From contig DROW01000034.1 of NCBI GenBank assembly GCA_011388675.1, positions 1 through 38,918 on the forward strand: a DNA stretch of 38,918 bases, given 5' to 3'. Made by a program: the position numbers and the translations under genes. Shown here one piece after another: positions 15,395 through 25,269 of this stretch (the stretch's first letter is position 1; each line of letters opens with the position of its first letter). The notes beneath the pieces were generated by a model, which saw only the letters and a program-made list of their open reading frames with translations, ran no database searches and was not told the DNA's origin. Source of the DNA: Chloroflexota bacterium (GTDB lineage: Bacteria > Chloroflexota > Anaerolineae > B4-G1 > DUEL01).

Positions 15395-16357
15395 CTACAC
15401 CTCCGCCTCGGTTTCCCCTTCTTCCAGATAGTCCAGATAACCCATCTTTTCCAGTTGATCCTTCAGTTCCTGCAACGACTTGGCGCCGAAGTTACGGATA
15501 CGCAGGACCGCGTTCTCCCCTTCCCGCAACATATCCAGGACCTCACCTACCTTGGAGATGCCGGCTCGTCGCAGCGCGTTGAACACCCGCACCCCCAGGT
15601 TCAGGTCCTCCAGCGGCTTGTCGTAGATGCTCGCCGGGATCCCGGTTTCCTCTTCCTCCTCGACGACCGTAACTTCCTCCTCGGTGATCCCCGCGATGAG
15701 CCGGAAATGAGTGACCAGAATACGGGCCGCTTCCTTCAACGCCTCCATCGGCGCGATCCGCCCGTCCGTCCATATCTCCATCGTCAGACGGTCGTAGTCC
15801 GTCATCTGCCCCACGCGGGCCTTCTCCACGTCGAAGGCGACGCGCCGGACGGGGCTGAAGATGGCGTCGACCGGCAGTTCTCCGATCCCCATCCGGCCCC
15901 GCTCCTCGGCCGGGGAGTATCCCCGTCCCTTCTCAACGGTGAACTCCATCTCCACCTGCGCCTCGTCGGAGTCGGTGGTGAACAGGTAGAGATCGGGGTT
16001 GAGAATCTCGATCTCGGGAGGAGCCTGGATGTCCCCCGCCGTCACGACGCCCTCGCCCCGGGCCTCCAGGTACATCCGCATCGGCCCCTCCCCTTCCATC
16101 TTCAGCCGGAGTTTCTTGACCTGCAGGATGATGTGGATCACGTCCTCCCGCACGTGAGGGATCGTCGTGAACTCGTGCGGGACGTCGATGATGCGGATGG
16201 AAGTCACCGCCGCGCCGGGGAGCGAGGAGAGCAACACGCGACGCAAGGCGTTCCCCAGGGTAACGCCGTAACCGCTCTCCAGCGGGCCGATGATGTACCG
16301 GCCGTACTGCTGAGAGGTCGCATCAATTTCGATCTTGGGCAGTACCGATGAGACCAC
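15395..16357 (-). CDS. rpoA: DNA-directed RNA polymerase subunit alpha
   Basis: Scaffold subunit that dimerises and recruits beta and beta-prime. N-terminal domain: [34 protein letters not shown] (dimer interface and assembly) and [31 protein letters not shown]. After an acidic linker (VVEEEEETG) comes the alpha-CTD, about residues 250-320 ([34 protein letters not shown]), which binds UP elements and activators. Its 320 residues are the usual length. It lies between rpsD and rplQ, the canonical alpha-operon position. Confidence 0.98.
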   Translation of the reverse strand: MVSSVLPKIEIDATSQQYGRYIIGPLESGYGVTLGNALRRVLLSSLPGAAVTSIRIIDVPHEFTTIPHVREDVIHIILQVKKLRLKMEGEGPMRMYLEARGEGVVTAGDIQAPPEIEILNPDLYLFTTDSDEAQVEMEFTVEKGRGYSPAEERGRMGIGELPVDAIFSPVRRVAFDVEKARVGQMTDYDRLTMEIWTDGRIAPMEALKEAARILVTHFRLIAGITEEEVTVVEEEEETGIPASIYDKPLEDLNLGVRVFNALRRAGISKVGEVLDMLREGENAVLRIRNFGAKSLQELKDQLEKMGYLDYLEEGETEAEV

Positions 16358-16389
16358 CCCCTACCTCCCTTTTCAAATCCGAGACGGGC

Positions 16390-17028
16390 CTACCGCGAGT
16401 AGAACTCCACGACCAACTGCTCGTTGATCGGGATGTCGATGTCCTCTCGCCGGGGCATCGCCAGGACGCGCGCGGAGAGGTTCTCCGGATCCAGCTGCAG
16501 CCACTCCGGAACCTTCTGCGCGTCCAGCACCTGGGCCCGTTCCTTGAAATATGTGCGCTTTCGGCTTCCCTCCCGCACTGCGATGACGTCGTTCGGTCGC
16601 ACGAGCATCGAGGGGATCGTCACCCGCCGTCCGTTGACGGTGAAGTGACCGTGCTGCACCAACTGGCGGGCCTGCGCCCGCGAGTCGGCGAAACCCAGCC
16701 GGTAGACCACGTTGTCCAACCGCCGCTCCAGCAGGATGAGCAGGTTCTCACCCGTGAGGCCGGGCATCCGCTCCGCCTCGCGGAAGTAGCGGCGGAACTG
16801 CCGCTCCAACACGCCGTAGATGCGGCGGACCTTCTGCTTCTCCCGCAACTGGAGCGCGTAGTCGGACGGCCGCTGACGTCGGAAGCGAGCGGTGATCCCG
16901 TGCTCACCCGGGGGATAGTCCCGCCGCTCCAGCGCACACTTCGGCGTGTAGCAGCGCGTCCCCTTCAGGTACAGTTTCTGTCCCTCTCGACGGCACAGTT
17001 TGCAAACAGGGCCGGTGTATCTGGCCAT
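16390..17028 (-). CDS. rpsD: 30S ribosomal protein S4, zinc-binding form
   Basis: Primary 16S rRNA binder that nucleates 30S body assembly; in other bacteria it also represses its own operon. It starts [16 protein letters not shown] and continues with a CxxC...CYTPKC pattern, the zinc-binding C+ type of S4. The S4 RNA-binding domain follows ([34 protein letters not shown]). The ORF track adds MGGS; the ATG at 17028 has GGGAGG seven bases upstream and gives 212 residues. Its place between rpsK and rpoA is canonical. Confidence 0.97.
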   Translation of the reverse strand: MARYTGPVCKLCRREGQKLYLKGTRCYTPKCALERRDYPPGEHGITARFRRQRPSDYALQLREKQKVRRIYGVLERQFRRYFREAERMPGLTGENLLILLERRLDNVVYRLGFADSRAQARQLVQHGHFTVNGRRVTIPSMLVRPNDVIAVREGSRKRTYFKERAQVLDAQKVPEWLQLDPENLSARVLAMPRREDIDIPINEQLVVEFYSR

Positions 17029-17055
17029 ACTTCCTCCCAAAACTCCTCGTTCTTC

Positions 17056-17451
17056 CTATACGCGCCGCTTCTTCGGCGGACGGCAGCCGTTGTGCGGGAT
17101 GGGCGTCACGTCGGTGATGGACAGGATCTTCAGCCCGGCCGCCTGGAGGGCCCGGATGGCCGCCTCCCGACCAGGGCCAGGCCCCTTGACGAACACGTCC
17201 ACCTCCACCATCCCGTTCTCCATCGCGTCCTTCGCCGCCCGCTGGGCAGCCAGACGCGCAGCGTAGGGGGTGCTCTTCTTGGCCCCCTTGAACCCTACAG
17301 AGCCCGCACTGGCCCAGTTGATCGTGTTCCCGTTCGGATCGGTGATCGTGATGATCGTGTTGTTGAACGTCGCGTGGATGTGGGCATGTCCCCGGGGAAC
17401 GTTCCGCTTTACCCGGCGACCTCCACGTCTCCTACCTCTCTGTCGCGCCAT
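17056..17451 (-). CDS. rpsK: 30S ribosomal protein S11
   Basis: Platform protein that contacts the Shine-Dalgarno helix and S7. Family signatures include [55 protein letters not shown] and the C-terminal [10 protein letters not shown]. Its 131 residues are normal. It lies between rpsM and rpsD. Unusually, 135 bases holding a palindrome array separate it from rpsM, whereas most neighbours in this cluster overlap or nearly touch. Confidence 0.98.
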   Translation of the reverse strand: MARQRGRRRGGRRVKRNVPRGHAHIHATFNNTIITITDPNGNTINWASAGSVGFKGAKKSTPYAARLAAQRAAKDAMENGMVEVDVFVKGPGPGREAAIRALQAAGLKILSITDVTPIPHNGCRPPKKRRV

Positions 17452-17498
17452 ATTCCCTCCGTCCGTAATTCCCTGTTACCGCTTCGCGCCACGCCACG

Positions 17499-17574
17499 CA
17501 GCGCAATAAATCGCAGCGCAATAAATTGCAGCGCAATAAATTGCGCTGTACATCGGGCGCGGTTCATTGCGCCC
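17499..17574. repeat. 15-bp tandem repeat plus palindrome between rpsM and rpsK
   Basis: Three 15-bp units CAGCGCAATAAATTG (first unit ends TCG) at 17499-17543, each containing the core GCGCAAT-AA-ATTGCGC dyad, followed by GGGCGCGGT-TC-ATTGCGCCC at 17555-17574. These belong to the same family as the array at 14770-14979, with GCGAT/ATCGC pairs changed to GCAAT/ATTGC on both sides of the dyad. Confidence 0.85.
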
Positions 17575-17586
17575 GCTGTCGCGCCT

Positions 17587-17976
17587 CTACTTCTTCTTCA
17601 TCCCGCGGCGACGGCCCCGACCCGGAACGGTCTTGCGCGGACCGCGCTTCGTACGGGCGTTGGTGCGGGTCCGCTGCCCACGCACCGGCAGGTTCATCCG
17701 GTGGCGCAACCCCCGGTAGCACCCGATCTCGATGAGGCGCTTGATGTTCATCTGCACCTCGCGCCGGAGATCGCCCTCCACCGTGTACTCCCGGTCGATG
17801 ATCTCGCGCAGCCGGGTGATCTCCGCCTCGGTCAGATCCTTCACCCGCTTGTTCGGATCGACCCCGGCCTTGCGCAGGATCTCGTTGCTCCGGCTCCTGC
17901 CGATGCCGTAGATGTACGTCAAACCGATCTCCACCCGTTTGTTCCGGGGCAGGTCCACACCTGCAATACGCGCCAT
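17587..17976 (-). CDS. rpsM: 30S ribosomal protein S13
   Basis: Head protein that contacts the P-site tRNA and forms an inter-subunit bridge. Starts [26 protein letters not shown], with the helix-hairpin-helix region and then [32 protein letters not shown] and a Lys/Arg tail. 129 residues, slightly long because of the basic tail. It follows rpmJ closely and precedes rpsK after the repeat-bearing gap. Confidence 0.98.
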   Translation of the reverse strand: MARIAGVDLPRNKRVEIGLTYIYGIGRSRSNEILRKAGVDPNKRVKDLTEAEITRLREIIDREYTVEGDLRREVQMNIKRLIEIGCYRGLRHRMNLPVRGQRTRTNARTKRGPRKTVPGRGRRRGMKKK

Positions 17977-17995
17977 GCTTCCCTCCGTCCTTTGC

Positions 17996-18109
17996 TTACC
18001 CCTGTCGCTGCTTGTGCTTCGGGTTCTCGCAGATCACCCGCACCACTCCCTTGCGGCGGATGATCTTGCACTTCGGACAACGCCGCTTCACAGACGGTGA
18101 TACTTTCAT
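17996..18109 (-). CDS. rpmJ: 50S ribosomal protein L36
   Basis: A 37-residue large-subunit protein, too short for the ORF track. Reading the minus strand gives [20 protein letters not shown], then [17 protein letters not shown], with the zinc-ribbon pattern CxxC...CxxxxH of the C+ form of L36. The ATG at 18109 lies 11 bases after the map stop, and the TAA at 17996-17998 is followed 19 bases later by rpsM. It occupies its usual spc-operon position, but without infA in front of it. Confidence 0.96.
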   Translation of the reverse strand: MKVSPSVKRRCPKCKIIRRKGVVRVICENPKHKQRQG

Positions 18110-18120
18110 CTCCCTGCTCC

Positions 18121-18882
18121 CTACAACCTGGTCAGAATCTCCGCTTCTCCATCCCGCACCAGGATCGTGTGCTCAAAATGGGCAGTCAGCCGCCCATCGG
18201 CGGAGACCACGGTCCAGTGGTCGTCCAGCACCCGCACCCGGTAATCCCCTGCCAGGACCATCGGCTCCAGCGCGACGGTCATCCCCGATCGGAGCACCAC
18301 CCCGTGCCCCGGCTGGCCGAAGTTCGGCACCTGCGGGTCCTCGTGCATCCGCCGACCGATCCCGTGGCCGGTATACTCCCGGACGACGTTGAAACCGCGC
18401 TGCTCCACGTACCGCTGGATGGCGGCGGATACATCGCCGGTTCGGTTTCCCGCCCGCGCCTGGGCGATCCCGGCGTACAACGCCCCTTCCGTGACCTCCA
18501 GCAGCCGCCGGGCCTCCTCGCTGATCTCCCCCACCGGGAAGGTCATCGCCGCATCCCCGTAGTACCCCTCGTAGATCGCCCCCACGTCCACGCTCAGGAT
18601 GTCCCCCTCCTGCAGGACCCGAGGGCCGGGGATGCCGTGGACCAGTTCCTCGTTCACCGACGCGCAGATGGTCGCCGGAAACGGGTGGGGGCTCCCCGGC
18701 GGATACCCCTTGAACGCCGGGAGCGCGTCGCGCCGACGGATCACCTCCTCCGCCAGCGCATCCAACTCCGCCGTCGTGACCCCCGGAGCGACCCGCTCGC
18801 CGATCCGCGCCAGCACCTCGGCCACGATCCGGCCGGCCCGGCGCATCTTCTCCAGTTCCGACGCCGACTTGATGTGGATCAT
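18121..18882 (-). CDS. map: Type I methionine aminopeptidase
   Basis: Removes the initiator Met from nascent proteins. The opening [20 protein letters not shown] and the metal-binding set are visible: the His in [10 protein letters not shown], the first Asp in [18 protein letters not shown] and a second Asp following, the His in YTGHGIG, and the Glu in VALEPMV and in the final FEHTILV. The ORF track extends it into adk by 143 codons; the true ATG at 18882 overlaps the adk stop as ATGA, giving 253 residues. Placement between adk and rpmJ is standard and couples Met removal with ribosome production. Confidence 0.97.
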   Translation of the reverse strand: MIHIKSASELEKMRRAGRIVAEVLARIGERVAPGVTTAELDALAEEVIRRRDALPAFKGYPPGSPHPFPATICASVNEELVHGIPGPRVLQEGDILSVDVGAIYEGYYGDAAMTFPVGEISEEARRLLEVTEGALYAGIAQARAGNRTGDVSAAIQRYVEQRGFNVVREYTGHGIGRRMHEDPQVPNFGQPGHGVVLRSGMTVALEPMVLAGDYRVRVLDDHWTVVSADGRLTAHFEHTILVRDGEAEILTRL

Positions 18883-19544
18883 CCCACCCCACAGGCCGCT
18901 CGGACCGCAGCCCAGAGGTCCGCCTGGACGTCCTCGATGGACTGCTCCCCGTTGATCTCGACCAGCAGCCCCGCTCGACGGTAGTAATCCACCAGAGGCG
19001 CTGTCTGCTCCCTGTAAACCTCCAGCCGACGTCGATGGGCCTCGGGGGTCTCGTCGGACCGCTGGTACAGTTCCCCCCCGCAGACGTCGCAGACGCCAGG
19101 CTGCTTCGGCGGGTTGAACAGCGTGTGGTACACCGCCCCGCACTTCCGGCAGGTCCACCGTCCGGACAGCCGGGCCAGGGCGACCTCCTCGCTGACCTGG
19201 ATCAACGGGACGATGTTCAACCGCGTCCCCATCCGGTCCAGGACGCGCTCCAGCGCCTCCGCCTGGGCCACCGTGCGGGGGAACCCGTCCAGCACGAACC
19301 CGTCGGCGCAATCGGGGCGGGCCAGCCGCTCGGCGACCATCCCGATGGTGATCTCATCGGGGACCAGGTCCCCGCGGTCGATGTAGGCCCGCGCCCGCTG
19401 GCCCAACTCCGTGTTCTTGTTCAGGTGCTCGCGAAAGAGGTCGCCGCTCGCCACGTGGGGCACCCCCAACGCTTTGGCGAGCCGCTCAGCCTGTGTGCCC
19501 TTGCCAGCGCCAGGCAACCCCAGCAGGACAACTCGACAACCCAT
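18879..19544 (-). CDS. adk: Adenylate kinase, zinc-finger LID form
   Basis: Interconverts ATP + AMP and 2 ADP. P-loop LLGLPGAGKGTQAERLAK is at residues 7-24, ASGDLFR and LDGFPRT contribute the AMP-binding site, and the LID carries four cysteines (CRKCGAVYH and CDVCGG) that bind zinc, a long-type LID common in Gram-positive and thermophilic bacteria. 221 residues. It sits between secY and map, nine bases after the secY stop, and overlaps map by four bases. Confidence 0.98.
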   Translation of the reverse strand: MGCRVVLLGLPGAGKGTQAERLAKALGVPHVASGDLFREHLNKNTELGQRARAYIDRGDLVPDEITIGMVAERLARPDCADGFVLDGFPRTVAQAEALERVLDRMGTRLNIVPLIQVSEEVALARLSGRWTCRKCGAVYHTLFNPPKQPGVCDVCGGELYQRSDETPEAHRRRLEVYREQTAPLVDYYRRAGLLVEINGEQSIEDVQADLWAAVRAACGVG

Positions 19545-19553
19545 CCGGTTCCT

Positions 19554-20888
19554 CTACTTCTTGATGAAACCCTCGTAGTGGCGCATCAGCAACTGGGCCT
19601 CCAACTGTCGCATCGTATCCACCACGACGCCGACGACGATGAGGAGGCCCGCCGAGGTGATGATCAGGACGCGCGTGTTCATCATCAACTGGGTGATGAA
19701 CGGCAGCACCGCCACGCCACCCAGGAACAGCGCGCCCGCCAGCGTGATCCGCTGGTACACCTTGTTGATGTACTCCTCCGTCCGCTTCCCCGGCCGCACG
19801 CCCGGGATGGAGCCCCCCTGCTTGCGCAACGTATCGGCCAAGTTCTGCTGCTCGATCAGGACGAAGGTGTAGAAATACGTGAACCCGACGACGGCGAAGA
19901 AGTAGAGCAATCCGTAGAGCAACGTGGTGTACCACTCCCTCGTCGCGCCGCTGAAAAAGTTCATAATGTTACGGGCGGCCTCCGCCACGTTAGGGTTCTC
20001 CGACCCGGCGAAGAACTGAGCGATGACCGCCGGGAAGGTCAGGATCGACTGGGCGAAAATCAGCGGGATCATCCCCGCCGTGTTCACCCGCAGGGGAATG
20101 TAGGTGGACCCCCCGGCGTACATCCGCCGTCCGCGAACCCGCTTGCCGTATTGGACCGGGATGCGCCGCTGGCCTTCCTGGACGTAGACGATCACGAACA
20201 CCGTCAGCGCGGTGATGATGGCGAAGAAGAAGATGCCCAGCCACCCGTCCGTCGTGTAGATGCGGGCGATGTTGATCGGCGCCCGGGCGACGATGCCGCC
20301 GAAGATGATCAGGGAGAGCCCGTTGCCGATGCCCTGCTCGCTGATCAGGTCGCCCAACCAGATGGCGAACATCGTGCCGGCCGTCATCGCCACCAACACC
20401 GATATGGTAGGCAGGATGTACTCCGGCCGATGGAAGCCGAACCGTGGCAGGATCGGCGTCCCTCCGGCGGCCTGGGTGAACAACTGGGCCTGCCCCCACG
20501 CCTGGAGCGCTGCCAGCGGGATCGTGATGTAGTAGGTCCACTGGTTCAACTTGCGCTGGCCCGCTTCCCCTTCCTCCTCGACCATCCGTTGCAGGCTGGG
20601 GATGACCGGGACCAGCAACTGGAGGATGATGGAGGCGTTGATGTAGGGGTAGACCCCGTTGGCCAGGATGGAATAGTTCGCCACCGCACCGCCGGAGAGC
20701 ATATCCAGCAGGTTGACCAACTGGGCCGCCCCGCTGGTCCCCTGGAGCAACCGTCGGAGCGCCTCCTGGTCGATGCCGGGCACGGGCACGTGGGCGGCGG
20801 CCCGGAAGATCACCAGCAGAAGCAGCGTGTAGAACAGCCGCCGCCGCAGGTCGGGCAGACGCAGGGCATTGCGCAACGCTTCGATCAT
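19554..20888 (-). CDS. secY: Protein translocase subunit SecY
   Basis: Central pore of the SecYEG translocon in the inner membrane. Ten hydrophobic helices are evident across 444 residues: the N-terminal LPDLRRRLFYTLLLLVIFR, the plug-region helix following VPGIDQEALR, TISVLVAMTAGTMFAIWLGDLISEQGIGNG in the middle, and the cytosolic loop VRGRRMYAGGSTYIPLRVN. The C-terminal tail ends HYEGFIKK, as usual. Located after rplO and before adk, its conserved spc-operon place. Confidence 0.98.
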   Translation of the reverse strand: MIEALRNALRLPDLRRRLFYTLLLLVIFRAAAHVPVPGIDQEALRRLLQGTSGAAQLVNLLDMLSGGAVANYSILANGVYPYINASIILQLLVPVIPSLQRMVEEEGEAGQRKLNQWTYYITIPLAALQAWGQAQLFTQAAGGTPILPRFGFHRPEYILPTISVLVAMTAGTMFAIWLGDLISEQGIGNGLSLIIFGGIVARAPINIARIYTTDGWLGIFFFAIITALTVFVIVYVQEGQRRIPVQYGKRVRGRRMYAGGSTYIPLRVNTAGMIPLIFAQSILTFPAVIAQFFAGSENPNVAEAARNIMNFFSGATREWYTTLLYGLLYFFAVVGFTYFYTFVLIEQQNLADTLRKQGGSIPGVRPGKRTEEYINKVYQRITLAGALFLGGVAVLPFITQLMMNTRVLIITSAGLLIVVGVVVDTMRQLEAQLLMRHYEGFIKK

Positions 20889-20918
20889 CGCCGCTCTCCC
20901 TCTCCTCTATACCCGGCG

Positions 20919-21404
20919 CTACCGGGTCCTCCTGCCGCCCCGCTGCCAGGGCAGTTCCACCACCGTCCCTCCCGCCGCCTCGATCTTCGCCCGCGCGCTG
21001 GCGGAGAACCGATGGGCCTTGAAGGTCAGGGGGCGGTCGATCTCCCCCCGGCCCAGGATGACCACCAGTTCGTCCGCTCGCTTGATGATGCGGGCCTCCG
21101 CCAGCGTCTCCGGCGAAACCTCACTCCCCGCCGGGAACCGCTCCGGATCCAGCCGGTCCAGGTTGACCGGGGTGAAGCGGACCCGCCAGGGGTCGCGGAA
21201 GCCGACGCCTCGGGCGAAGGGGAGCCGTCGCACCAGCGGCAACTGGCCGCCCTCGAAGTACGGGGGCAGGCTGCCGCCGCTGCGCGCCTTCTGTCCTTTG
21301 GTGCCCCGGCCCGCCGTCTTCCCCTGTCCGGCGGCGATCCCACGGCCGACCCGCTTGCGGCGCTTCTTCGATCCTTTGGCCGGACGCAACTCGTGCAACT
21401 TCAT
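20919..21404 (-). CDS. rplO: 50S ribosomal protein L15
   Basis: Late-assembly large-subunit protein. The N-terminal extended tail [22 protein letters not shown] is followed by the Gly/Lys-rich [14 protein letters not shown] and the globular part with [14 protein letters not shown]. Length 161, slightly longer than the common 145-150. Its ATG overlaps the rpmD stop (ATGA), so translation is probably coupled. Confidence 0.97.
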   Translation of the reverse strand: MKLHELRPAKGSKKRRKRVGRGIAAGQGKTAGRGTKGQKARSGGSLPPYFEGGQLPLVRRLPFARGVGFRDPWRVRFTPVNLDRLDPERFPAGSEVSPETLAEARIIKRADELVVILGRGEIDRPLTFKAHRFSASARAKIEAAGGTVVELPWQRGGRRTR

Positions 21405-21607
21405 ACTTCGACCTCTTCCACCTTGACCAGATGTTGGACCTTCGCCACCATCCCGCGGATGACCGGCGTGTCCTCTTTTTCCACCGTCTGGTGCATCCGG
21501 CGCAGGCCCAACGCCCGCACCGTCCCCTTCTGCCGCTTAGAATAGCCGATGGGGCTCTTGACCAGCGTGATGCGCAGTACCTTCTTCTTGCTCTTTCCCT
21601 TGCTCAT
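21401..21607 (-). CDS. rpmD: 50S ribosomal protein L30
   Basis: Small large-subunit protein of 68 residues. The core [53 protein letters not shown] is characteristic. Overlaps rpsE upstream and rplO downstream, each by four bases, in the rpsE-rpmD-rplO order of the spc operon. Confidence 0.96.
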   Translation of the reverse strand: MSKGKSKKKVLRITLVKSPIGYSKRQKGTVRALGLRRMHQTVEKEDTPVIRGMVAKVQHLVKVEEVEV

Positions 21608-22143
21608 CGTCTCCGCATCCAGAAGGGCATCACTCGGGCCTCCGGGAGCCCACGCTCCCGGGCGACCTCCTCCACGCTGCGCAACTGGCTCAGCGCGTCC
21701 ATCGTAGCCTTGACCACGTTCAGGATGTTCGAACTGCCCAGCGACTTGGTCAACACGTCGCGGACCCCGGCCGCCTCCAGCACAGCGCGGACGCCGCCGC
21801 CGGCGATGACGCCCGTACCGGGGGAGGCGGGCTTCAGGAGCACCTTCGCCCCGCCGCAGCGCCCGATCACCTCGTGGGGGATGGTCGTCCCCACCAGGGG
21901 GATGGGGCGCATCGACCGGCGCGCCCGGTCCAGCGCCTTCCGGATGGCGTCGGGTACGCCGCGGGCCTTCCCCACACCGATGCCCACCTGCCCGTTGTTG
22001 TCGCCCACGGCGACGACCACGCGGAAGGAAAAGTGCCGGCCGCCTTTCACCACCTTCGACACACGGGTGATGTCGATGACCCGCTCATCCAGTTCCTGCT
22101 GTTCGGCCTCAAAAACCTCCCGATCACGCAAAGGGCCTTCCAT
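21604..22143 (-). CDS. rpsE: 30S ribosomal protein S5
   Basis: 30S protein at the mRNA entry channel, involved in decoding fidelity. The dsRBD-like part reads [30 protein letters not shown], followed by [40 protein letters not shown]. 179 residues including an acidic N-terminal stretch ([15 protein letters not shown]). Follows rplR by 18 bases. Confidence 0.98.
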   Translation of the reverse strand: MEGPLRDREVFEAEQQELDERVIDITRVSKVVKGGRHFSFRVVVAVGDNNGQVGIGVGKARGVPDAIRKALDRARRSMRPIPLVGTTIPHEVIGRCGGAKVLLKPASPGTGVIAGGGVRAVLEAAGVRDVLTKSLGSSNILNVVKATMDALSQLRSVEEVARERGLPEARVMPFWMRRR

Positions 22144-22161
22144 AAATCCTCTCTCCCGTGG

Positions 22162-22527
22162 CTAGAAGTCCAGGCCCCCCTCGCGGGCGCCGTCGGCCAG
22201 GGCCTTCACCCGGCCGTGGTATTTGTATCCGGCGCGGTCGAAGACGACCTTGGTGATCCCCTTCTCCAGCGCGCGGGCAGCGACGACCTTGCCCACGATC
22301 CGCGCCTGCTCCGTCTTGGTGAGCCCATCCAACTGCGGACGCACCTCCGGGTCCAACGTCGAGGCGGACGCCAGGGTGTGCCCCTTGGTGTCGTCGATGA
22401 CCTGGGCGTAGATGTGGCGCAGGCTGCGGAAGACGTTCAGACGTGGACGCTCCGGCGTCCCAAAGACCTTCTTCCGCACGTGCTTGCGCCGTCGTTCCCT
22501 TCCCAAACGCCGATTCTTTTCCGCCAT
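22162..22527 (-). CDS. rplR: 50S ribosomal protein L18
   Basis: Binds 5S rRNA in the central protuberance. Features: the basic N terminus [16 protein letters not shown], then [31 protein letters not shown] and the C-terminal [28 protein letters not shown]. The ORF track starts too far upstream within rplF; the ATG at 22527 (MAEKNRRLG) gives 121 residues, the usual length. Confidence 0.97.
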   Translation of the reverse strand: MAEKNRRLGRERRRKHVRKKVFGTPERPRLNVFRSLRHIYAQVIDDTKGHTLASASTLDPEVRPQLDGLTKTEQARIVGKVVAARALEKGITKVVFDRAGYKYHGRVKALADGAREGGLDF

Positions 22528-22540
22528 TCGGACCTCACTC

Positions 22541-23089
22541 CTACGCCATCTTACCGGCTTTGCCGCTCTTCCGTCGGATCTGTTCGCCGAGGTAGCGGAT
22601 CCCTTTCCCCTTGTACGGCTCCGGGGGGCGCTTGGCCCGGATCTCCGCCGCGACCCGCCCCACCAGTTCCTTATCAATGCCGCGCACGGTGATCACCCGG
22701 GAGCGGGAATCCACCTCAAACTGGATCCCCTCCGGCGGCTTGACGTGTACGGGGTGCGAGTAGCCCAACTGCATCACCAGACTACCGTCGGACTGCAGGT
22801 CCACCCGATACCCCACCCCGTGCACCTCCAACTTCTTCTCGAAACCCTGGGAGACCCCGATCACCATATTGTTTAGCAGTGCGCGGGTCAACCCGTGGAG
22901 GGCCTTGTGGTGGCGCTGGTCGGTCGGACGGTAGACCCGCAGGACGTTGTCCTCCAGCACGATCCGCATCGCCGGATCGAAGGTCCGGGTCAACTCCCCT
23001 TTGGGCCCACGGACCGTCACCCGGCTTCCCTGAATCTCCACCGTTACCCCTTCCGGAAGGGGGATCGGCATTCGTCCAATACGAGACAC
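22541..23089 (-). CDS. rplF: 50S ribosomal protein L6
   Basis: Two-domain large-subunit protein near the sarcin-ricin loop. [21 protein letters not shown] opens it, [11 protein letters not shown] and the second-domain [32 protein letters not shown] close it. The ORF track starts 15 codons early; I prefer the GTG at 23089, with GGGAGG six bases upstream, giving 182 residues. It sits between rpsH and rplR. Confidence 0.97.
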   Translation of the reverse strand: MSRIGRMPIPLPEGVTVEIQGSRVTVRGPKGELTRTFDPAMRIVLEDNVLRVYRPTDQRHHKALHGLTRALLNNMVIGVSQGFEKKLEVHGVGYRVDLQSDGSLVMQLGYSHPVHVKPPEGIQFEVDSRSRVITVRGIDKELVGRVAAEIRAKRPPEPYKGKGIRYLGEQIRRKSGKAGKMA

Positions 23090-23108
23090 GGGAACCTCCC
23101 TTGCTGAT

Positions 23109-23522
23109 CTACCAGACGTAGCAGATGATCTCACCGCCGACGCCCAGCCGACGGGCCTGCTGACCGGTGAGCACCCCCTTAGGGGTGGTCAGGATGGCGA
23201 TCCCCATCCCGCTCTTCACCCAGGGGATATCCTTCGCCTTGGTGTAGATGCGGCGACCGGGCTTGCTCACCCGCTTCAGGCCCCGGATCACCGGGCGCCG
23301 GTTCCGGCGCTCACCCACGTACTTCAGGCGAATCAACAGGCGATAGCGCGGCTGCTCATCGTACTCCCGGACCTCGTAGTCCTCGATGAATCCCTCTTCT
23401 TTCAATATCCGCGCGATCGCCACCTTCATCTTCGAGGAGGGCATCTCCACCGTTGGATGCCCCACCGCAATGGCGTTGCGGATGCGCGTGAGCATGTCGG
23501 CAATCGGGTCTGTTACAGTCAT
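23109..23522 (-). CDS. rpsH: 30S ribosomal protein S8
   Basis: Primary 16S rRNA binder; in E. coli S8 is the spc-operon translational repressor. Opens [17 protein letters not shown], contains [21 protein letters not shown], and ends with [33 protein letters not shown]. The ORF track runs 35 codons upstream through rpsN; the ATG at 23522 gives 137 residues and lies ten bases after the rpsN stop. Confidence 0.98.
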   Translation of the reverse strand: MTVTDPIADMLTRIRNAIAVGHPTVEMPSSKMKVAIARILKEEGFIEDYEVREYDEQPRYRLLIRLKYVGERRNRRPVIRGLKRVSKPGRRIYTKAKDIPWVKSGMGIAILTTPKGVLTGQQARRLGVGGEIICYVW

Positions 23523-23532
23523 CGCTCCGTCC

Positions 23533-23715
23533 CTACCAACTCGCCTTAGCCAAACCTGGGATCTTCCCTTCCAAGGCCAACTCGCGCAAGCAGATCCGAC
23601 ACAGACCGAACTTCCGGTAATAGCCACGCGGTCGGCCGCAGCGCTTGCACCGATTGCGCACCTGCACCTTGTACTTCCGCCGCTGCTCTCGATATGGCAG
23701 GCACTTCCTCGTCAT
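23533..23715 (-). CDS. rpsN: 30S ribosomal protein S14, type Z (zinc-binding)
   Basis: A 60-residue S14 of the short zinc type, hidden in the ORF track inside a longer shadow entry. It reads [16 protein letters not shown], then [25 protein letters not shown] and ends IPGLAKASW. The CxxC...CxxC zinc ribbon is intact. The ATG at 23715 has GGAGGAAGGT nearby upstream; neighbours are rplE and rpsH. Confidence 0.96.
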   Translation of the reverse strand: MTRKCLPYREQRRKYKVQVRNRCKRCGRPRGYYRKFGLCRICLRELALEGKIPGLAKASW

Positions 23716-23729
23716 ACCTTCCTCCGTCC

Positions 23730-24272
23730 TCAACTCTCTCGCCGAAACGGCATCCCCAGCAGTTCCAACAACCGTCGCCCTTCCTCGTCCGTCTTGGCCG
23801 TGGTCACGATGCTGATCTCCATCCCCCGGACCTTGTCGATCTTGTCGTAGTCGATCTCGGGGAAGATCAACTGCTCCCGCAGGCCGATGGTGATGTTCCC
23901 CCGGCCGTCGAAGCGGGCCGGCACGCCCCGGAAGTCCCGCTGCCGGGGGAGGGCGACGTTGAACAGCCGATCCAGGAAGGCCCACATCCGGTCCTTCCGC
24001 AGCGTCACCTTGACGCCGATCGCCCGACCCGCCCGCAGTTTGAAGCCGGCGATCGACTTGCGGGCGCGGGTGATGACCGGTCGCTGCCCAGTGATCGTCA
24101 TCAGGTCCTGCACCACGTAATCCAGCGCTTTGGGGTTGTCCAACGCTTCCCCCACGCCCACGTTGACGACGACCTTCTGGACCGTGGGCACCTCCATGAT
24201 GTTCCGGTACCCGAACTCCTTCATCAAAGTCGGGCGAACATGTTCCCGGTAGTACGCCTGCAACCGTTGCAT
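23730..24272 (-). CDS. rplE: 50S ribosomal protein L5
   Basis: 5S rRNA-binding protein of the central protuberance; contacts P-site tRNA. Features: [65 protein letters not shown] and the closing [24 protein letters not shown]. The ORF track begins at a GTG (24281). The ATG nine bases further in ([12 protein letters not shown]) is preceded by a well-spaced GGTGA and is my choice, giving 180 residues; the difference is only three residues. Confidence 0.96.
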   Translation of the reverse strand: MQRLQAYYREHVRPTLMKEFGYRNIMEVPTVQKVVVNVGVGEALDNPKALDYVVQDLMTITGQRPVITRARKSIAGFKLRAGRAIGVKVTLRKDRMWAFLDRLFNVALPRQRDFRGVPARFDGRGNITIGLREQLIFPEIDYDKIDKVRGMEISIVTTAKTDEEGRRLLELLGMPFRRES

Positions 24273-24288
24273 CCTCTTCACCCCACGG

Positions 24289-24615
24289 TTAGTCTATCGT
24301 CTCGCCGCACTTCTTGCACACCCGCACCTTGCGACCGTCCTCCCGCCAGGTGAACCCGACGCGGGTTCGCTGGTCGCAGTGGGGGCAGACGGGCATCACG
24401 TTGGAGATGTGGATCGGTGCCTCGAACTCGATGATGCCCGGCTGCACCTGTGCCCGTCCGGCGCGCACCGGCCGCTGGTGCTTCTTGACGATGTTCACGC
24501 CGCTGACGACGACGCGCTGCTTCTTGGGGATCACGCGCAACACGCGGCCGCGCACCCCCCGGTCGTCGCCGGCGATCACCTCAACCAAGTCCCCTTTCTT
24601 GATCCGGTTACCCAC
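24289..24615 (-). CDS. rplX: 50S ribosomal protein L24, with C-terminal zinc ribbon
   Basis: Early-assembly protein near the exit tunnel. The KOW motif is [40 protein letters not shown]. Downstream the sequence [13 protein letters not shown]...VRVCKKCGE forms a CxxC...CxxC zinc ribbon, found in the C+ form of L24. 108 residues. Lies between rplN and rplE with a short spacer. Confidence 0.97.
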   Translation of the reverse strand: MGNRIKKGDLVEVIAGDDRGVRGRVLRVIPKKQRVVVSGVNIVKKHQRPVRAGRAQVQPGIIEFEAPIHISNVMPVCPHCDQRTRVGFTWREDGRKVRVCKKCGETID

Positions 24616-24637
24616 AGTCCGTCCTCCGTACCTGACC

Positions 24638-25009
24638 CTAAAGGACCTCGGGGGCCAGGGAGATGATCTTCATAAAGCCTTTCTCCCGCAGTTCCCTGGC
24701 CACAGGGCCGAAGATGCGGGTGCCCCGCGGGTTCCTGCCGGTGTGATCCAGGAGCACCGCCGCGTTGTCGTCGAAGCGGATGGTGGAGCCGTCCGGACGG
24801 CGGTAGGGTTTCTTGGTGCGGACGATCACCGCGCGCACGATCTCCCCCTTCTTGACCGGGGAGTTGGGCACCGCCTGTTTCACCGTGGCGACGATGACGT
24901 CCCCCACGCCGCCGTACCGCCGCTTCGACCCTCCCAGGACGCGGATACAGAGGATCTCCTTGGCGCCGGTGTTATCGGCTACGCGCAGGCGACTTTCCTG
25001 CTGGATCAT
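24638..25009 (-). CDS. rplN: 50S ribosomal protein L14
   Basis: Large-subunit protein at the subunit interface. Canonical start [28 protein letters not shown], then [25 protein letters not shown] and [28 protein letters not shown]. The ORF track adds 15 codons within rpsQ; the ATG at 25009 overlaps the rpsQ stop (ATGA) and gives 123 residues, near the universal length of about 122. Confidence 0.98.
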   Translation of the reverse strand: MIQQESRLRVADNTGAKEILCIRVLGGSKRRYGGVGDVIVATVKQAVPNSPVKKGEIVRAVIVRTKKPYRRPDGSTIRFDDNAAVLLDHTGRNPRGTRIFGPVARELREKGFMKIISLAPEVL

Positions 25010-25269
25010 CCTTCCACCTCCTCGGCCCGTTCGAGGATCTCTTCCACAACCCAACGCTTCAGGCGGCTGAGGGGGCGCGATTCGACGATCCGCACCAGGT
25101 CCCCTACCCGGCAGGTGTTCTCCTCGTCGTGGGCGTAGAACTTCTTCCGCCTACGGACCACCTTCCCATAGAGGGGATGGCGCTGGGTCCGTTCTACCAT
25201 CACCACGACGGTCTTGTCCATCTTATCGCTGACGACGCGCCCCACCAGTCGTTTCCGACGCTCCCTCAC
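25006..25269 (-). CDS. rpsQ: 30S ribosomal protein S17
   Basis: Primary-assembly 30S protein. [63 protein letters not shown] is the OB-fold S17 core. 87 residues. Overlaps rpmC upstream and rplN downstream, each by four bases. Confidence 0.97.
   Translation of the reverse strand: MRERRKRLVGRVVSDKMDKTVVVMVERTQRHPLYGKVVRRRKKFYAHDEENTCRVGDLVRIVESRPLSRLKRWVVEEILERAEEVEG

Noticed and set aside
19035-21545. 836-aa plus-strand ORF opposite adk, secY and rplO
   Set aside because: Antisense to three essential genes; His/Gln/Asp-rich without recognisable domains.
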